The position numbers and the translations under genes were made by a program. Under the pieces are notes generated by a model. That model was given only the letters and a program-made list of their open reading frames with translations, searched no databases and was not told the DNA's origin. Shown in pieces: positions 32,902-44,146 of a DNA stretch of 64,000 nucleotides; the first letter of the stretch is position 1, and each line of letters begins with the position of its first letter. The DNA is from Exobasidium rhododendri (Eukaryota; Basidiomycota; Exobasidiomycetes; Exobasidiales; Exobasidiaceae), in assembly GCA_026210745.1 (NCBI GenBank), contig CP110631.1, forward strand, positions 5,146,001-5,210,000, read 5' to 3'.

Positions 32902-33840
32902 TCACAAGTGGGACGAGCTTTTGCCTGGGCAGAGTGTGACGACAATGTCGGCGCCAGAGCAGTACGAGCCGAGGTTTCTAGTTCTCTGGTCCGAGTCTTG
33001 ATCGCCCCCTGTAAGAAGGTGAAGAGATTGATATACACAGAAGAAGGCCGGGTGTCAGAACGGCAACCTCTACAGCATCGCACCCCTGCCAGACTCACAT
33101 GCGTAGGTGTTGGGACAGGCGCTGACGTAGAAGTCACTGTGTACCCCCTTTCCTCCGTGTGGATCTCCTCTGGATCCAGCAGGACAGGAGTCAGCACCTT
33201 GGCATCCACTAGAAGTGCTACAGCAGGGCGACAGACAGCTGCCATTGGGACCGGGAGCAGGACAGCCAGAGGCGATGTTGCAGACGTAATCTTGGCAGCC
33301 ACTTCCAGTGATCTCGGTAGCGACAGAGTAACCGTATTGCTGTTGTTCGGGATGGAAGATTGGGTTGCTGAGCTGAAGTGATTGAAAAAAATGAAAAAAA
33401 AACAGAAACATGGCGACACTCACGTTGCTCAAGTTGATGAAAGCAGCTCCGGCAGCGACGTGGGGCCAGCTGACCTCTGCGCGGGAATAGGCTATTCGAT
33501 CGGTCGCACAGCCATTGCCATTAGTGTCGCAGCCAGTGAGGAAGTCGAGGGCAACTCCACCTCCGCTGGCAGCAGTCTGCGATATGCCTTGAGCAGCGCC
33601 TACAGTCTGGCCGGCGGGGGCATTGATCATGCGTGCGCCGCCGGGGTAGGCGTCACGGATCCAGACATTGCTGTAGGGAAGGGGGCGACTTTGAGGAGAG
33701 TGTTCTGCGGCGTCTTCCTCTGATTCTGCATCTACTTACGTTCCACATCGATTGACGACTCTCAGACTGTCAGCTCGAGCGAGGGAAAGGGCGACAGCGG
33801 ACAATACAGCTATGAGAGTTGACACAGGAACTTTGACCAT
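32902..33840 (-). CDS. Thaumatin-like secreted protein
   Basis: Four exons on the minus strand (33840..33740, 33670..33424, 33372..33099, 33008..32902) give 242 aa. The signal peptide MVKVPVSTLIAVLSAVALSLARA is followed by VVNRCGT-NVWIRDAYPGG, the usual thaumatin start. Further family features are the Cys-rich block with CCSTSSGC and the CPNTYAW segment, related to the CPxxYxYAxDD signature, then GADIVVTLCP near the end. Many cysteines should form the family's disulfide network. Fungal thaumatin-like proteins bind or cleave beta-glucan and remodel the wall; the acidic cleft cannot be verified here. It is convergent with the flavoprotein gene, 117 bases apart. Confidence 0.87.
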
Positions 33841-35142
33841 TTCGAGAGGGAGGAGATCAATATTGATGATTAGACTGAGAAGAGGTGATGGTGTGAGGAG
33901 GGGAAAAGGAGGATAGTGTGGATACGAAGGGTGAAGAGCGAGATGGACTGCCTTGGATATACCTACGAGTGAGCTCTTCTTTAGCATACTAACCCCCATC
34001 GTACGCGAGCCCCACACTGTCCAAGGCGGCGCCGGATTACTAAAAGAGTAGTGCGGTCCCTACTCGAGTAGATGACCATCCCCCAAGCAGCAGTGAGAGG
34101 ACGAGTACTAAGCTCCCAGACGTGTACAGATCGTGAGCAACGTCGAGCCTGGATATCGTAGATATTGGCACTATCATCAGATGATGGTGTTTCGAAGTCT
34201 AGTCGAGAGGATGTGTAGGGTGGTACGTATATATGAGCAAGCAGAGCACTGCCCATACATTAGCCTCACGTCTCTCCATTTGTAGCATTCACCAGTCTCT
34301 GCTTGCTCTGCGAGTCATTCGCTCATTCTACATGTGAGGAAGACTCATGTTGAGCACTCTGCAGCAAAAGCGGTCGATTTATGGCTGTTCTTGGGGTTTA
34401 CAGGAAATAGATGATTACGTAATCCTTCTCTGCTACTGGCCAAATTGTCAGATCGAAATGACACTGCTGTTTTCCCCGAGTCGCTTTTGTTTGTTTATTC
34501 AGGACAATCTAGTTAGTCTAGACGCGCACGTCACCTCAAACCTTGATACCAGTGACAGTTGATTGACAGGGCGCAGCGACAGGGCAAATTGAATAAAGAT
34601 CTTGTACTATCGGAAAAGGAAAGTCACTTTGCGTCACACAGCTCAGTCGTCTCAGAGCAAAATTAATGTAGCGCATATCCCATGGTATGATGTCCAGTGT
34701 GGCGTCCTTCAAGGGCTGGAAATGCTCCTCTTCGCAAAGGAATTGGACTCTCCAATCTCCCTTTCTCCGCTGCTAGGGTGTCCGCCTTTCAACTACCGTT
34801 TGAGTGACATGCACAGAGACACAAGTACGTCTTCTGGACATAGTCTCACGTAATGTTCCAACTGCGACTGAAAGGGGGGAATACAGTATACAACGACCGG
34901 CACCGACTGTGGGCGGCGCCACAACGAAGGTGCAAATCCACTGAAGGGGGTTCTCAGATAATTCAATGCCAGCGTTGTGCTTGCCGCGGAATCGTGAGTG
35001 CTGATCCAGCCCCTTGAAGAGGTACATAAGGGCGAAGACAACGGAAGATTTGCAGAGGATGATCTCCCCTCTTCAACGCACTCCATATCGTCTCGAGGCA
35101 ACCTCACCCGCCCCCACTTGCAAGTTTATTACCACGCCCATC
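33841..35142. other. Intergenic region, no gene seen
   Basis: About 1.3 kb between the divergent thaumatin-like and small secreted protein genes. A TATATATG element at 34229..34236 is far from either start. No coding frame is supported. Confidence 0.5.
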
Positions 35143-35628
35143 ATGCGCACCTTTACAGTGGCAGTGTCTGTTGCTCTCCTGGCGATAATGTCCCTTTTCC
35201 AGGTCGATGCGAGGGGGATCGGCGCATCTCCCGGCAAAGGCGGTGGCAATCGTCCTGAAGAAATTACAAAGTGCAACCTTGTCTGTACGACAAAGCCAGA
35301 TCATAAATGCGAGTACGACGATTGGTGGGAATTGGGAGCTACCAGCTCTTTTACGACTAGCAACTGGCGGGGTGAAAATGTAAAGAGTTGGTCGATCCAG
35401 GACAAGTACAGAGACCTTGCATTCACTGGAGTAGTCACCGATGGCAGCTTCATGCGCATTATATCAGACGGCACCTATGCGCCACAGGACGACTACTACG
35501 TCGGCTATGGATCTGGGAACAACATCGATTGGTATAAGATCACCGGAATGACCCACTGCAGCGTCACGAATTATTACGGCTATAATTCACTCAACAAAGT
35601 GACAGTCCGACAGCAATTCGCGGCATGA
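35143..35628 (+). CDS. Small secreted protein, unrecognised family
   Basis: A 161-aa single-exon protein starting MRTFTVAVSVALLAIMSLF, a clear signal peptide cleaved near VDA-RG. The mature part has a basic Gly-rich start, a CNLVC pair, two further cysteines (HKCEY, THCSV) and is rich in Trp, Tyr, Asp and Gly (DDWWELG, DDYYVGYGSGNN), which suggests a beta-sandwich or lectin-like fold. The frame extends upstream, but the signal peptide fixes the start. I do not recognise the family; it could be a wall protein, lectin or effector-like protein. It is divergent from the thaumatin-like gene. Confidence 0.65.
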   Translation: MRTFTVAVSVALLAIMSLFQVDARGIGASPGKGGGNRPEEITKCNLVCTTKPDHKCEYDDWWELGATSSFTTSNWRGENVKSWSIQDKYRDLAFTGVVTDGSFMRIISDGTYAPQDDYYVGYGSGNNIDWYKITGMTHCSVTNYYGYNSLNKVTVRQQFAA

Positions 35629-36028
35629 GAAGGCGGGCTAAAGTGAGGAGGGAAAGCGGAACGAGAGATTATCTTGCCAGTCGTTTCCTATATTCAGCTC
35701 CCACATTTCACCCCCCCCCCCCCACCTTTCCTCTATCTTCCTCTAGATTAGCAAACAGACCTACTCTTGTATGCTATTCACTTCCTGCCAGCTTGACTTT
35801 GAATCCCTAGCGACACTGGCGTTCGTTTGTCTTCGCAGCAGGAGTGTGGCTGACATACTAACACAACGATCGCTCATCTCGTCGCTATCTTTATGCAAGC
35901 TTCTCGTTATTCTAAGAATGGGACGTATTACAATTGTGTTCCTGGCAGGTGTGAATTAGAGTGACATGTACAGATGAAGACGAGACAATGGGAAAGGATG
36001 AAGTAAGAAAGAGAAATTAGGAGGATCA
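35629..36028. other. 3' flanking region between convergent genes
   Basis: About 400 bases between two stops, with a C13 run near 35711-35723. No gene seen. Confidence 0.5.
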
Positions 36029-37260
36029 TCAGAAGAGCCTCGTGTTGTCGAAGCTTCCCTCCCAGAAAGAAGCCACTTCCGCCTTTAGGCCGCTCTCTTC
36101 CGGCGTTGGCTCGTACTGGCGGAGATGGCGAGCAGCTGTCCGGACCAATTCTGGGAGCTTGACTTTCGAATCGGCCACAGCATGCACAAGAAGGTAGCCA
36201 GGCTTGAAGACGGTCAAATCTTGGTCATACACGTAGGCATTCATCCATGTGCGTGGAACCTGGAAAGGAGAGCAAGGGGCGGGGAAAGGGATAGATCAGT
36301 GTGACGCTCGTTCATTTAGAGCTCTAGTATGGAGAGCACACGACACACACTCACGACTGTTGTCTTTGATCGGAAGAATTCGGTCATGGTGATGATGTTC
36401 TCCATAGCACCTTGATCTTCATGATCCAGCTTCAGTTGAGGATTGACCTTGTTGATACCGATGATGCCACTGAACAGCTCTACTGCCCATGCATTCACTC
36501 GTACGAAGAAGACACCGTTATTCAGACCATTGTGATCATTCGTGACGAGCAAGTGTATGTCGTCTTTAAATTCTGGACCTGGCAAAAAGGTAGCGAGGTC
36601 TATGGTGGGGTTCATGATGACTGTGTCTGCGTCGTGCCAGAAGACCCACTCGGCCCGCTTGTCCTCTGGCTTGTTGAGCTCTTCCAGGATGACGTTCAAA
36701 ATGGTGGCAGGCTTGGTGTAGATGCTGCCCATCAAGTTCTGCTTTTGAATAATCTGCTTGTGCCCATGTCTCCTTGCGTGCTCGGTATGACCGGCCAGGA
36801 TCTGCGGAGAGACGTTCTCCTCGCTGCCCTTGTACAGCATACCCTCGCCATAGAAGACGGTGACCTTGATAATGCGAGCGTTCTCCGTCGTGAGGCTTTG
36901 CTCTCCTACCAACGCTGTCTTGTGACCGCCTCGCAGCATCTGAGAGATGCTGCTCACGTTTTCACCACCTTGATAGAAGAGAAAGACTAGCAGAGCGATG
37001 ATGGTGAGACCGGCGTAAGCGGCATTCTTCCGCATCTGTTAAAGCAAGAAAGATGTTGGATTCATCAGCATAGGGATCCCCAGACAGAGAAATCTTATCG
37101 CTCGCCCATTCCTCACCTTGCTTGACCTGCTCACGATCTTCTCCTCGTGTAGGAGTCCGTACTGTTGAGCTGCTTGTTCTGATGTATCTGGACCTAGTTT
37201 GCTTTGGCTCCAGACGGGTGAGGAGTTCCTTAGACGGAGGTAGTCTGTGATGGACGTCAT
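36029..37260 (-). CDS. GT34 glycosyltransferase (galactosyl/mannosyltransferase, Gma12/Mnn10 type), copy A
   Basis: Exons 37260..37117, 37035..36355 and 36259..36029 give 351 aa. A 50-residue cytosolic tail and one hydrophobic helix (about 54-68, AYAGLTIIALLVFLFY) mark a type II Golgi enzyme. The catalytic domain shows KVTVFYGEGMLY, the metal-binding D183-A-D185 in WVFWHDADTVIMNP, LVTNDHNGLNNGVFFVRVN and the HEDQGAM motif, all standard for GT34. Members move galactose or mannose from a nucleotide sugar to glycans. It is divergent from copy B, with the same exon 2 length (681 nt) and the same final intron between V and PRxW. The following genes encode a UGM-like enzyme and a UDP-sugar transporter, so galactose is a plausible donor sugar. 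Confidence 0.92.
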
Positions 37261-38118
37261 TGATCAGGACCCAAACTCTACGAGCAGACAGGAAAAGTTG
37301 GACAACAGTGGTGCTCTTATAGATCAGCGACAGAGTTCATTTTGCATGTGCTCCTGGTGGGATGTTATAGAGAGAGAGACGTCTGCGAGACGAAGTCTGG
37401 ACGAGAGACAACACAGATCTGAAACACAGTCCTTTTGCTAAGGTGTTCCAAGCCACGGATGATGGGGAGATTTCAAACGAACAGATTGAAGCGTCAGCCA
37501 GTACCTAGGTATATCCAAGCCACAGGGGCTCGAGGCAAAATGTACCCGTAATGCGCCATGATTCAGATTTCGGGGTGTGGATTTTCCAAAGAGAGATTAT
37601 TCTTGTCTCGAAGCGGAAAAAACAGTCTGTCTTCTCTCTCTCTCTCTCCTCTCTCTCAGTCCCCTCGGAAATAGTCTAATCTGAATTAGGCTACACGAAG
37701 TTTGAAACAGGGATTTTTAAAATAAAAAGTAAAAGAAACTATTCGAAAGGTAAGGGCAGCACTGACTAGAATCAAATTCTTGAGATTTTTGTTCTAGGGG
37801 ATTTATAAGTGATTCCGGACAAACGCTAAGACTCTCGTCGCGCAAGGTGAGACCGGCGGGGAGGCGTACGAAGACAACGACCGCTCCAATGGACTTCCCA
37901 AGAAGGGCAGGGTCGATCTTCTACACAATTGATTCAGAATCAGAACCCCTCCAGTGAAGATTTCATTTAGAGGGAGAGAGCAAACAGACGGAGACAGAGA
38001 GAACGAGGGGAAGGCAAGAAGTCGGATAAAGTGATGAGGGATTTCCCTGACGAGTAGACACCGGCTCTTGATCCCTTCACCACCTTGTCAATACCCCCTT
38101 CATCCTCACACCTACGCC
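37261..38118. promoter_or_regulatory. Divergent promoter between the two GT34 genes
   Basis: An 858-base shared upstream region, with a CT-rich tract at 37632..37658 and no perfect TATA box. Shared control of the two copies is likely but unproven. Confidence 0.4.
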
Positions 38119-39270
38119 ATGAGTCTCCCATCGTACTCAACTCCACGCAATTCAGGGAAAAGGCGGGTGAGTAACAGTGTGTCGGCCAGATATACCCTCG
38201 AAAGTCAGGGAATTCCTCACTAAAGGCTATTGCTCTGATTCAACAGTGGAACCTACTCGCCTCTGTCGCCTTCATCCTCTTCATCTCGTACTGTCTCTGG
38301 CAGTCCCTTACACTCTCACCAGAAGGAGCAGCGTCTACGTCTATACCACCACTTCAAGTGGATGAAGTCTCTGCAAAGAGCGGCTTCGTATTCGACAAGC
38401 CAGGCACCAGGATTACAAAGGTGACGATCTTCTACGGCACTGGGATGCTGTACGATGGACCAGCAGACGTTTCGGAAAGAGTTCTTACGACGCATCAGTA
38501 TCACGCTGATCTGCAAGGACATCGACAAGTCATTCAACGACAGAACATCATGAACACGATCTGGACAAAGCCGGCGACGATCCTAGCTGTGATTCTCGAA
38601 GAACTGCAGAAGCCAAAGGGCGAGGGAGCAGAGTGGATCTTGTGGCATGACGCCGATACTGTTTTGATGAATCCCAACATCCATCTCGAGACGTACCTGC
38701 CCCCTTCGCACTTGGACGAAGATGTGCACCTCTTGGTGACGCACGATCAAGCAGGCCTCAACAACGGCATCTTCTTCATCCGGGTCAACACATGGGCGGT
38801 CGAGCTTTTCAGCTCTATCCTCGCTCTCCCCAAGCTCTCCAAGAACACGGGCTTCTCTCATGAAGATCAGGGAGCGATGGAGCACATGACTACCAAGGTG
38901 CCCTTCTTTGCCGAGAAGACGAAAATCGTGAGTGTGATGTCGCACGTTATCTATGTTGAGCTGCGACGTAACATTCCATCTGATGCAATGCTGTCTTCTT
39001 CCCATTTTCTTTCTCTGTGATCAGGTGCCTCGACACTGGTTGAATGCTTACCCTCAGTACAATGACGACGATGGAAATCCAAAGATCACAATGTTCCATC
39101 CTGGCTACCTCCTTGTCCACACTGTCGCCTGGTCCAAGACTTTCCTACCCGACTTTGTTGCAAAGGCGGAGCAACACCTTTTCGAAAACGAGCGCTCGCC
39201 GGAAGTGACAGGACTGAAGAGAGAGGTGCAATCCTACTGGGATGGCTCCTACGCAGGCGGCATATTCTGA
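38119..39270 (+). CDS. GT34 glycosyltransferase, copy B
   Basis: Exons 38119..38166, 38247..38927 and 39025..39270 give 324 aa. The first 16 residues are cytosolic, then a helix (WNLLASVAFILFISYCLW) anchors the protein in the Golgi membrane. The catalytic part matches copy A: VTIFYGTGMLY, WHDADTVLMNP with the DxD, LVTHDQAGLNNGIFFIRVN, SHEDQGAME and PRHWLNAYPQY. The central exon has the same length and the same intron phase as in copy A, so the two arose by inverted duplication; the N-termini have diverged, with a shorter tail here. The donor is probably UDP-Gal or GDP-Man; the choice cannot be made from sequence alone. Confidence 0.92.
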
Positions 39271-39809
39271 TGTCTGTCGCCAAATTTCAGTCAATGAGCA
39301 GCAATTCAGCTACGCGCTCTGACAGCGTATTCCTGTACGTTCGCATAGGTCCCAACAGCCGGTCTGACACGATATCACTACTCGTAAGATACCTGGACTC
39401 AGCGCTGAATCTAGTCGCCTTTCCCTCGCCTTTCACTCTGCAAGCTTCCTGAAACGGTCTGTCGACTGGCTCCCCGTGAATCCTTAATCTCCATGCAAGC
39501 CGCTTGTCCATGTACACTACCATTCCTCTTGTCCTTACTTTACACTACCATTCGTCCTGTCCTTAATTTGATAATCCTCGCAAATCTCCCACCATGAGCC
39601 TTATCTCAAAACAGATCAAAGAAAAGAAGAACATAAAGTGACGTTGAGACATTAAAGATAAGCCAGTGATGTAGGTGTAGGTTTTACAAAGATGTTTGAA
39701 TGGGGGTATAAGATGAGTTCGTTGAAAGAGAAAAAAATTGTTTGAGATGGGAGCGCAGTACGCCTTTCGTTATCATTGGGGAGGGAAGTGGAGAAGGAGC
39801 GTGCTTTGA
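39271..39809. other. 3' region between convergent genes with a tandem repeat
   Basis: About 540 bases between two stops. An imperfect tandem repeat starting TACACTACCATTC occurs at 39512..39537 and 39541..39566. No gene seen. Confidence 0.5.
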
Positions 39810-41504
39810 TCATGCCTGCACTTTGTTCAGATGTAACAAGGAGAGAGCAACATTATCAGGACGAGAAGACCAGTACACCTTTTCAGGCACACCTTTTGTG
39901 AGGACGTTGACAGCTTCGATTCCTTGTACGAATGCATAGTCTTGGTTGGAGGATTCATACCTCCATCCGCCGAATCGTCCTCGGGATAGAATTCCATACT
40001 TTTCCAGTTCAGGTAGGATCTGATTCTGTTCGGAAGAGGAAGATGAAGAAGAGAGCAGATCGTCACGGCCAAGGAAGGGGAGGGGGTAGCCCATGGCCAA
40101 GTGTTTGTACCAAATGGATAGAGGCTCTTCCTCTTCGGTGATTGCGCCCCATCGTCGTAGCTCGGCAAGGTGATCGACCACGAGACTGCCTTGGTCGACT
40201 GCAATTGGTCGATGGGCGGAACTCGAAGTTTCAAACATGATACTCCATCGCGGTTCAGCGTTGCTGTCGTCGTTGTCGATGTTGGAAAGAGAAGAAGAGA
40301 AGTTTGTCAAGACAGTGGCACGGTGGAAGCTGACATTGGAGTCGGCGGAGAAGATCCATGATTTGCCTTCGAGTACCGAGGGGAGCTTACCCCTGAAACC
40401 GAGGCCAACTGCTGTCGTGGACGAGTTCTTGAAATTGGGTATTTGTGCTGCTAGATCTGGTCGTTGGTCGCCAGTCAGTTTGAGAAGTTGATTGAGTGGG
40501 ATGGAACTGATGCAGCGAGAGTAGGAAATTGTTTCCCCGGTAGAGAGGTACGCTTTACGAGCCTCGATGTCGATCCTCTCTACGGTGGCACTGTACAATT
40601 GGTTCTGTGCGGGCAGCGACGAAGCGATGCTCTTCCACAGCGAGCCAGTGCCGAGTCGTGGGTAGGGGAAGGAGGTGGTGTCCAGTGGCCCCTGAAGCTT
40701 GACAAGCGAGTCGGAAGGATCGGGCACGTTGATCAGCTGTGACCCGGCTCGAAGACTTGTCCATGAATGATCCAATTCGCTCAAGTCCCACGCCCACTGC
40801 TTGCGGTTGAAGGGCTCAAAGAAGGTCTTTGACAGCGTCGAGCCGAATTTGTTGCGGTAGAATTCGCCCAGGTTGTCTGAGCTGGCAGAGCTACTTGCTG
40901 CTCCTTCCACTCGAGGATCTTCAGAGAGTTCTTGCAAGATCTGCTTGCCGTTGCTGAGATTGCCTAGGCTCTGTTGGATCGGCGTGGGGCACCATTGGTC
41001 TTGGATCCTTGCCCAGCCGCCTCTCTTGGGGTGCACCCAATCATCGTGTAGAGCCAGGGCCTTATCGAAAGCTTCGTAATGGGAGTGGATGACGTGTCCT
41101 CCCAGATCCCATCGGAAGCCGTGTTCGTCTACTTCGGTGATTGCCATGCCGCCTGGTCGATCCTGAGAATCCACCATGAGCCAATCGGAGCAGCCAGCGT
41201 CCTGCAATTGATGAGCAGCGCCAAGTCCAGTCGGTCCAGCACCGAGGATCAAGACTTGGACTTCGCTGTGCATGGCCCGCTCGAGATCACTCTCGAGCTG
41301 GCTCTCGTACTTTGCGTTGCTGGTGAAAGTGTACTCATCGTCGACGTCGGAGTCGTATGGCGTGATGGGTGATCGAAGACCGTCCGAGAATGTTTGGACA
41401 GACGACCAGGACGTCGACGGGGTGAGAGGCTGTGAAAAGTCGAGCATGCTGTCCTTGCTCAGAAAGGACGTCAGATAGTGCTGTGAGGTCGACATTGACA
41501 CCAT
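39810..41504 (-). CDS. UDP-galactopyranose mutase-like flavoenzyme
   Basis: A single-exon 564-aa protein. Residues 82-115 form an FAD-binding Rossmann motif (VLILGAGPTGLGAA), followed by RPGGMAITEVDEHGF and DLGGHVIHSHYEAFD, the region that in fungal UGM holds the flavin-gating His. Other fungal UGM segments are present: GTGSLWKSIAS, a Trp in the SWIFS segment, FHRATVLTNFS (contains a diphosphate-binding Arg) and GRFGGWRYESSNQD near residue 515. The segment that normally reads RPYNFKVW is EPFNRKQW, so one substrate-binding Arg is Glu230. UGM converts UDP-galactopyranose to UDP-galactofuranose. The ATG at 41504 lies about 83 nt after a TATATAT; an upstream in-frame ATG at 41582 is too close to that box. 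Between the GT34 pair and an acyltransferase. Confidence 0.85.
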   Translation of the reverse strand: MVSMSTSQHYLTSFLSKDSMLDFSQPLTPSTSWSSVQTFSDGLRSPITPYDSDVDDEYTFTSNAKYESQLESDLERAMHSEVQVLILGAGPTGLGAAHQLQDAGCSDWLMVDSQDRPGGMAITEVDEHGFRWDLGGHVIHSHYEAFDKALALHDDWVHPKRGGWARIQDQWCPTPIQQSLGNLSNGKQILQELSEDPRVEGAASSSASSDNLGEFYRNKFGSTLSKTFFEPFNRKQWAWDLSELDHSWTSLRAGSQLINVPDPSDSLVKLQGPLDTTSFPYPRLGTGSLWKSIASSLPAQNQLYSATVERIDIEARKAYLSTGETISYSRCISSIPLNQLLKLTGDQRPDLAAQIPNFKNSSTTAVGLGFRGKLPSVLEGKSWIFSADSNVSFHRATVLTNFSSSLSNIDNDDSNAEPRWSIMFETSSSAHRPIAVDQGSLVVDHLAELRRWGAITEEEEPLSIWYKHLAMGYPLPFLGRDDLLSSSSSSSEQNQILPELEKYGILSRGRFGGWRYESSNQDYAFVQGIEAVNVLTKGVPEKVYWSSRPDNVALSLLHLNKVQA

Positions 41505-42801
41505 GTCTAAAAACGGGTGGCGTCGAGAGCGAGGGTATGGGTATGTCAATTGATGGTGGTAACGGTCGAGAAGAGGGGACACAGACTATATATGCGATCT
41601 CACCCTTGAAAGAAGAAAAAAGATTCAAAGTCTCAGATCGGCCACAGGACGTACGTACCACACACTTTCTTCAGCCGAACAACAATGGAACTCTTACCCG
41701 AGGAGGGGCAGCCCAGGGAGAAGAGGGACGGGCCATGCTTAGTGCGTCCTTGGCAAGTGGGTGCACTGGGCGCTTCTTCCCTTCTTTTCCAACAGTGAAA
41801 GAATAATCTAATTCCTTATTTTTTTTCCTTCGTCATGTACGCACATCATTTTAGTTCTTACCAGTATTGAATTTCCCTGAGTAGCCCTGTTTTGAGACAG
41901 AGTTTAGCGTGATGTGACTTTCCTTGTGATGTGATTTTGGCCCCATCTGTTAGTTCGGGGCAGCCAGAGACTAAGGAAGGCTAAAGGCCCAGATCTGCAG
42001 TGTGTGAATCTCACATTGTTACTAGAAAAGGCAATCACACCAAATTTCGAATTTATATGTTTGCTTGGATCGTATACGCGCGTCTGAGACACGGCTTTTT
42101 TGGAACACGCGGTTTAGAAAGGGGTGGGTCGGGAGGGGGAGGAGAGGGGGGGGCGCCAAAGAAGGGGCGCGGCTGACGATGCTTTCAATCTCAGTCGCAT
42201 GACCATCCTGTACCTTTTTTTTCAACAGATTTTGGCCACTTTTGAGCGGGATGACTGTGCCTTTGCTAAACACATCAAAAACTTCTCAAATGTCTCATGA
42301 GTAGCAGCTCAGCGCTGGTGGGCGTACACATTGAAGCTACGTTGCGAGCATGTGAGACTCGACGATCAGTGTGTAGACGCAGAGCAATCGTTGACAGGCC
42401 AAAGACAAGGGAAGGGTGTGTCATGTGGTTCTACACCTCAGCGTTGAGAAGACAAAGAAGGCCAGCATCAGAGCAGTGACGACATTTCTTGCTGCTGTAT
42501 GGGTTGCTGCTAAGATGGGTGACACCCGCGGGAAGCGAATGGAAGTCTTGGCACGGCTGCTCGAGGGAGTCCCGCTCGCAGCTCGCAGCTTTGCATGACA
42601 ATAAATCACGTACGGACCGCTTTCACACGGCTGCTCTACACATTGACCTTTTGAAGAGGATTAGCCGTAATGGTAGATTGCAGGCCCGACAACACAGAGC
42701 GCTAAGGGCCCTTGATAATATAGTACAGAGTGCAGGGCAGGTGTAGGGAAGCGTTGCAGAGTAGACAGAAGGAAGCAAAGTAGGCAGAGTGGAAATGCAC
42801 A
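41505..42801. other. Intergenic region, no gene seen
   Basis: About 1.3 kb between the UGM-like start and the acyltransferase stop. Beyond the TATA box there are only short frames; a G-rich block lies at 42120-42155. Confidence 0.5.
41587..41593 (-). promoter_or_regulatory. TATA box of the UGM-like gene
   Basis: TATATAT, 83-89 nt upstream of the chosen ATG. It helps decide the start, because the longer frame would begin within 5 nt of this box. Confidence 0.55.
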
Positions 42802-44146
42802 TTAGACTGGTTGATGTCGAGCATTCTGTCGGCGTTCTTTGACTGATTTGTACCACTGCCCGATTGGTTTCTCGATGAGGAAGGTCGAAACCAGTGCCAA
42901 AAGGAAAGCAGTACCGGTGTCTCTTGCGGATTGAGCTCCTCGTACCCAGTGAGTAAAGACAAGTAGGGACGTTTGCCAAAGGTACCAAGAGTACGACACT
43001 TTACCGGCAAACCGTAGTGCTCTACCTTCCAATAACCAGATGCCTCCATGCTCTCCGTGTACTCCGATGATGACCAAGACAGCACTGATGGCCGACAAGG
43101 GGTCTGTCCAAGTCTGAGAAGCAGCGGCACGATCAGTCCAGCCTGACCCATACCTGTTTGCTTTATACTCGAATGGTTGAGGTCCCACCATGGCGCAAAG
43201 TGTGAGGACGATCCCTAGGACGCCAATATATGCTGTGCTCTGACGATACAGCCAACCTGGAATAGGAACGAAACGCAACGCTGACCCGAGAACCATCTTC
43301 CAGACATTCGATGCAAGGCTAAATTTCCAGTTGACACCGTACACGATGCCCACCAAGCTGGTATGCACCCTGATGAAATACGAGATCGCTATCAGGCCAA
43401 AGGCGACTATGCAACGAAGTCTAACTTTCATTCGAATGATAAAAGGGAGAAGCAACGACCAGATGATGTAGTACTGCTCTTCACATGCCAGTGACCATGT
43501 TTGACCAAAAGGACCTGGATCCAGGCTTTTAGGCCACAGGTCGGGAATATTCTGGACATAGAACACGGCGAGGAGTGAATAGCCTTGGATATAGCTTGCG
43601 ACATCTTCCATATCAGTCCTGAAGAATCGATATAGCACGTTCATGATTAGGACCATAAAGAGCAGAGCTGGAGCTAGTCGAACCATTCGATCAGCATAGA
43701 AATGGCCGAGGTGTCGATAAGATACTCGATTCTTCTCGCTTGACTCCGCTGTGATGTGTTTGTTCTGAAAGGGGGGGGAAGAGGAGCATGGGTCTCGGTA
43801 AGAACGGAACGGCTCTCCCTGTAGATGGGTGTAGAGGTCGTTCACTCACCTCCAAGCGAATAAGCACGCCTGTGATCAGGAAGCCAGACAAGACGAAGAA
43901 GATTGTCACCCCCATCGAACCGCTCGCTTCTCGAAGAATGTACGGCTCCTCAATGGTGTGGCCAAACAGTGTCAAAGCGATGGCTATTCCACGCAACCCT
44001 TCTAGGGAGGGTACGAAGCTTGCGTCGCCTGATGAAATGGGCTGCCATGATGACGTCGATCGATGGTGATCAACGTTCACAATTTCATCTGTCTTGCTCT
44101 CCTCGAAGCCGGCGTCCTGAAGCGATACGATCGTGTGCGCTGCCAT
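42802..44146 (-). CDS. Membrane acyltransferase, family 3 (OafA-like)
   Basis: Exons 44146..43850 and 43764..42802 (intron GTGAGT...TTTCAG) give 419 aa. The start SFVPSLEGLRGIAIALTLFGHTIE contains the acyltransferase-3 signature R-G-[IL]-A followed by the conserved His of the first helix, and SGSMGVTIFFVLSGFLI is the second helix of the family. Later TWSLACEEQYYIIWSLLLP matches the conserved W-S-L-x2-E-x2-F/Y segment. About ten helices are apparent. Members transfer O-acetyl or other acyl groups to sugars, cell-wall polymers or glycolipids in membranes. Its place between glycosyltransferases fits decoration of a glycan or glycolipid. Both junctions keep the frame. Confidence 0.9.

Noticed and set aside
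32908-33381. Plus-strand 157-aa frame over the thaumatin-like gene
   Set aside because: It is a shadow of the minus-strand thaumatin exons, which have family motifs and good splice sites.
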